Shown piece by piece: positions 38,765 to 40,847 of a stretch of 40,847 bases of DNA. Source of the DNA: Actinomycetota bacterium (lineage in GTDB: Bacteria; Actinomycetota; Actinomycetes; Actinomycetales; Dermatophilaceae). The notes beneath the pieces were generated by a model that worked only from the letters and a program-made list of their open reading frames with translations, had not been told where the DNA came from and did not search any database. How positions within the stretch are numbered: position 1 is the first letter of the stretch; every line of letters begins with the position of its first letter. The position numbers and the translations under genes were made by a program. The stretch spans positions 1 through 40,847 of the forward strand of contig JAIUPO010000030.1 of the NCBI GenBank assembly GCA_020160805.1. Reading direction: 5' to 3'.

Positions 38765-38873
38765 ACCGCGACGGCGCCGGGCGGTGGACCACAGCACGGC
38801 TTCTGGTTTCCTGATTTCTTCAGCCCAGCGACCGAGGTGTGGCTCTTGCCCTTTCTCGCGATGGCGTTCTGCT

Positions 38874-38902
38874 ATCCGCACTAGTACGCAATCCGCACTA
38901 GT
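38874..38902 (+). promoter_or_regulatory. Tandem direct repeats, probable PadR operator
   Basis: ATCCGCACTAGT occurs at 38874-38885 and again at 38891-38902, 17 bp apart, about 25 bp before the padR remnant. Each includes the palindrome ACTAGT. PadR-type repressors normally bind just upstream of their own gene, so this is a likely operator, possibly now without its regulator. Confidence 0.5.
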
Positions 38903-38926
38903 CCGGATTCCGGAAGGAGCGCGCGG

Positions 38927-39086
38927 GTGGATCCAACGCAATTGGTCAAAGGGGTACTCGATCTCGCCGTGCTGGCCGCGATTGCCCGCGAGGACGGCTC
39001 ACGTCCTGTCCACCCAAGCCAAGACCTGGTCCGCCTCCGCGGCGACGATGGACGGGCTGCTCGCAGAAGCAGGAGCACGCGGATGA
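38927..39086 (+). pseudogene. PadR-family regulator remnant with internal deletion
   Basis: The first 24 codons from the GTG at 38927 (GGAAGGAG upstream) read MDPTQLVKGVLDLAVLAAIA then REDG, the typical first helix of a PadR winged-helix repressor. The rest of the winged helix is missing. The usual PadR C-terminal helix appears in another frame as TQAKTWSASAATMDGLLAEA and ends at 39084-39086. Roughly 60 codons have been lost in between and the lost length is not a multiple of three. The gene cannot make a DNA-binding protein. The ATGA overlap with the next gene is preserved from the intact operon. Confidence 0.8.
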
Positions 39087-39628
39087 CCGAGACCACCGCC
39101 GTCATGACCACCGGGCCGGGGGCGGATGTTCGGGCCTATGTTGCGCAAGTGCGCGAGCAGTTGGCCGACCTGCCGTCTGAGGATGTCGACGATCTCACGC
39201 TCGGGATGGAAGCGGACCTGATGGAATTGGCGTCCGCGGCCGGTCCGGATCTGCGCTCGCGCCTTGGGACCCCGCAGGCGTATGCCGCGGAGTTGCGCTC
39301 CGCTGCTGGCCTCCCGGAGCGCTCGGCTCCGGCTCGCCCGAGTGTCCTGCGGAGCCTGAAGGAGCCGGCCGATCGACTCGGCGATCGGATCTTGACCGCT
39401 GCCCCCTGGCTTCGGGAGCTGCGCGGCGGTTGGTGGTTGGCGCGGGCCGCCATCGTGGGCATGTTCGTGGGCTGGTTGTTCTACTGGTCGCCGCTTCTCA
39501 CCCTCGTGCTCGTGGTCGTCCTCGGTGCCGCCTCGATCTGGCTTGGCCTGCGCACGCGTGCTGGACGGACACGCTGGTGGCCGCTCCTCATCCTCAACCT
39601 GCTCGCCGCCCTCATCGCGCTCTTCTAG
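39083..39628 (+). CDS. HAAS/DUF1700-like membrane protein, PadR partner
   Basis: 181-aa protein. The N-terminal half (VRAYVAQVREQLADLPSEDV then LEADLMELA-like helices and LGTPQAYAAELRSAAGLP) is the helical HAAS-type domain that accompanies PadR regulators. The C-terminal half has two or three membrane helices (AAIVGMFVGWLFYWSPLLTL, LVLVVVLGAASIWLGL, WWPLLILNLLAALIALF). Such proteins are sensors or regulators of unknown detail. The ATG at 39083 overlaps the old padR stop. The deletion in padR has also put this gene in frame with the padR start, so a 233-residue hybrid could be made from 38927. Confidence 0.7.
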   Translation: MTETTAVMTTGPGADVRAYVAQVREQLADLPSEDVDDLTLGMEADLMELASAAGPDLRSRLGTPQAYAAELRSAAGLPERSAPARPSVLRSLKEPADRLGDRILTAAPWLRELRGGWWLARAAIVGMFVGWLFYWSPLLTLVLVVVLGAASIWLGLRTRAGRTRWWPLLILNLLAALIALF

Positions 39629-40293
39629 TTGTAATGACCGGGGACGTTAGTCGACGCTTGGGGCGCTGGTAGAACTCGCGTCAGGGCCGCGGCATCGCCG
39701 GTGACATCCACGCCCTGCGCGATAGCGGCGGGCAGAGGCATTGCGCCTTGTAGGAGGGCAACCAGTACCGGCCCGGGGCCTGTAACACCCGCCAGGGGGC
39801 TGACGTCGCGCCGGCAAGGGTCCACCGTGATGGTCCCGTCGGCGGCGGTGAGGTCGAAGCCGTCGTCGAAGGTGCTGAACCGGATCACGATCGGTGGCTC
39901 GTCCGGCCTGTGATCCGCGAGGAGGAAGCGTGCCGGTTGGCTGAGCCAGTGCATCTGGAAGATCGCATCACTCGGCGCGTCTGGAACCGTCGGTGCACCC
40001 CACTTCAGAAGCTCGCGCAGCACTCCGTCCAGGGCCCGGCCACGCTCGGTAAGCCGATACGTTGGCGTGCCCGGGTTTCCTGGGGCGGGCTCGCGGGCGA
40101 CGACACCGTTGGTCTCGAGGTCCCGCAGACGCTGGGTGAGCAGGTTCGTCGCGATGCCAGGCAGGCCGCGCTGGACTTCGCCAAAGCGCAATGCGCCCCC
40201 GATCAGCAGCTCACGCACGATCAGGAGAGTCCACCGGTCACCGACGACATCCAGGGCGCGAGCGATCGAGCAGAGCTGTCCGTAGGACTTCAC
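39625..40293 (-). CDS. HxlR-family transcriptional regulator with C-terminal SCP2-like domain
   Basis: 222-aa cytosolic regulator. Residues 1-100 are the HxlR winged helix: YGQLCSIARALDVVGDRWTL, then LRFGEVQRGLPGIATNLLTQ and RLRDLETNGVV. Cys9 by this start (QLCSIA) is the position of the redox- or aldehyde-sensing Cys in several HxlR members. The last 100 residues (IVIRFSTFDDGFDLTAADGT onward) resemble a sterol-carrier-like ligand domain often fused to this family. I start at the GTG at 40293 because AAGGGGG lies six bases upstream; the upstream in-frame ATG at 40374 would translate the operators. It is divergent from the NTF2-like gene. Confidence 0.85.
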   Translation of the reverse strand: MKSYGQLCSIARALDVVGDRWTLLIVRELLIGGALRFGEVQRGLPGIATNLLTQRLRDLETNGVVAREPAPGNPGTPTYRLTERGRALDGVLRELLKWGAPTVPDAPSDAIFQMHWLSQPARFLLADHRPDEPPIVIRFSTFDDGFDLTAADGTITVDPCRRDVSPLAGVTGPGPVLVALLQGAMPLPAAIAQGVDVTGDAAALTRVLPAPQASTNVPGHYN

Positions 40294-40302
40294 CTGAACC
40301 CC

Positions 40303-40338
40303 CTTGACTTTATCAAGTGACTGCTTGAAAGTATCAAG
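40303..40338. promoter_or_regulatory. Two matched HxlR operator sites
   Basis: Two inverted repeats share the form CTTGA-N5-TCAAG: CTTGACTTTATCAAG at 40303-40317 and CTTGAAAGTATCAAG at 40324-40338. Their centres are 21 bp apart, two helical turns, so two dimers would sit on the same face. They fill the 70-bp gap between the divergent regulator and NTF2-like genes, which fits autorepression and control of the neighbour. Confidence 0.75.
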
Positions 40339-40363
40339 CACCATTCTCACACCAAGGAGAGCC

Positions 40364-40750
40364 ATGCCCGCCACCCTGTCTTCTGCCGCACCTCAGACCC
40401 TCAAGGACTATTACCGGATCCTCGAGTCCGGCATCGACAGTTACCAGGACGGGGCTGACCTACGGCCTCTGCTGGGTGACCACCTCGACTTCACGGGTTC
40501 CCTCGCCGGACACCTCCCCGACGCCACCGATGGCTTCCTGGGCGGGGTTGCCGGTTTCATTGCGACGGTCAAGCAGATCGAGATCATCCACGACGTGCAC
40601 GGCCCTAACGGCTCCGCCGTGCTCTACACGGCGACCATGCCCGGCGGTCCCATGACCTTCGCGGAGTTCTTCACCTTCGACGGCGGACGCATCGCGTCCT
40701 TGAACCTTCACTACAGCGGCCCCGAGTACATCGAGAAGGGTGGACGATGA
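40364..40750 (+). CDS. NTF2/SnoaL-like protein
   Basis: 128-aa small alpha-beta protein with the SnoaL/nuclear transport factor 2 pattern: TLKDYYRILESGIDSYQDGA as the first helices, LLGDHLDFTGSLAGH, FLGGVAGFIATVKQIEI, then a strand pair ending FFTFDGGRIASLNLHY. Members of the fold are small-ligand isomerases, hydrolases or binding proteins; none can be chosen here. The ATG at 40364 has AAGGAG four bases upstream. It is the likely target of the divergent HxlR regulator and is overlapped (ATGA) by the next gene. Confidence 0.75.
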   Translation: MPATLSSAAPQTLKDYYRILESGIDSYQDGADLRPLLGDHLDFTGSLAGHLPDATDGFLGGVAGFIATVKQIEIIHDVHGPNGSAVLYTATMPGGPMTFAEFFTFDGGRIASLNLHYSGPEYIEKGGR

Positions 40751-40847
40751 CAGCACAGAAGGACCTGGTTGAGCGAGTTCGTGACGCGCTAAGAGCTCGC
40801 AACCCTCGTGAGGTGTCGATGTTCGGGGGAGTGTCGTTCATGGTCGA
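40747..40847 (+). CDS. TfoX N-terminal domain-like protein, partial
   Basis: The gene runs off the window end. The visible residues begin MTAQKDLVERVRDALRA and include VSMFGGVSFMV. The MFGG-x-x-FMV motif is the hallmark of the TfoX N-terminal domain family, small proteins of uncertain role outside competence regulation. It overlaps the NTF2-like gene by four bases and should belong to the same HxlR-controlled unit. Confidence 0.65.
   Translation, partial: MTAQKDLVERVRDALRARNPREVSMFGGVSFMV

Overview
The window is high-GC actinobacterial chromosome. It has many GTG starts, four-base ATGA or GTGA gene overlaps, and the actinobacterial order pth - mfd - SurA-like lipoprotein - mazG. A Micrococcales relative is my guess; nothing in the window fixes the genus. 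No rRNA, tRNA or CRISPR array was seen, and no gene-free gap exceeds about 210 bp.

Layout. (a) 0.2-1.4 kb: an IS110-family transposase, with an unusual 32-bp palindrome beside it. (b) 1.5-6.9 kb: three sulfotransferases, a Wzz/CapA-type chain-length protein and a glycosidase-like lipoprotein. (c) 7.1-11.1 kb: three paralogous secreted right-handed beta-helix proteins, one with a frameshift in its signal peptide. (d) 11.3-22.8 kb: five secreted NHL-repeat beta-propeller proteins in two subfamilies, arranged as divergent pairs. Four have 12 repeats by my count and one has 24; one has a 2-bp frameshift at its C-terminus. (e) 23.0-29.5 kb: a fourth sulfotransferase-like protein, a MurJ-like flippase joined in one frame to an O-antigen ligase/polymerase-like membrane domain, and two GT4 glycosyltransferases. 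(f) 29.7-38.8 kb: housekeeping genes pth, mfd, the SurA-like lipoprotein, mazG, a pseudouridine kinase/glycosidase pair and an amidase. The kinase carries an in-frame 80-bp palindromic repeat. (g) 38.9-40.8 kb: a decayed padR fused to its membrane-protein partner, an HxlR regulator with two matched operators, an NTF2-like protein and the start of a TfoX-like gene.

How it may work together (inference): regions b-e look like one locus for a sulfated surface or secreted polysaccharide. GT4 enzymes build it, the flippase/ligase protein exports and polymerises or attaches it, the Wzz protein sets chain length, and sulfotransferases decorate it. The beta-helix, beta-propeller and glycosidase-like proteins would bind or process it outside the cell. 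The pairing of this machinery with a tandem family of 12- and 24-repeat propellers is the most unusual aspect of the window.
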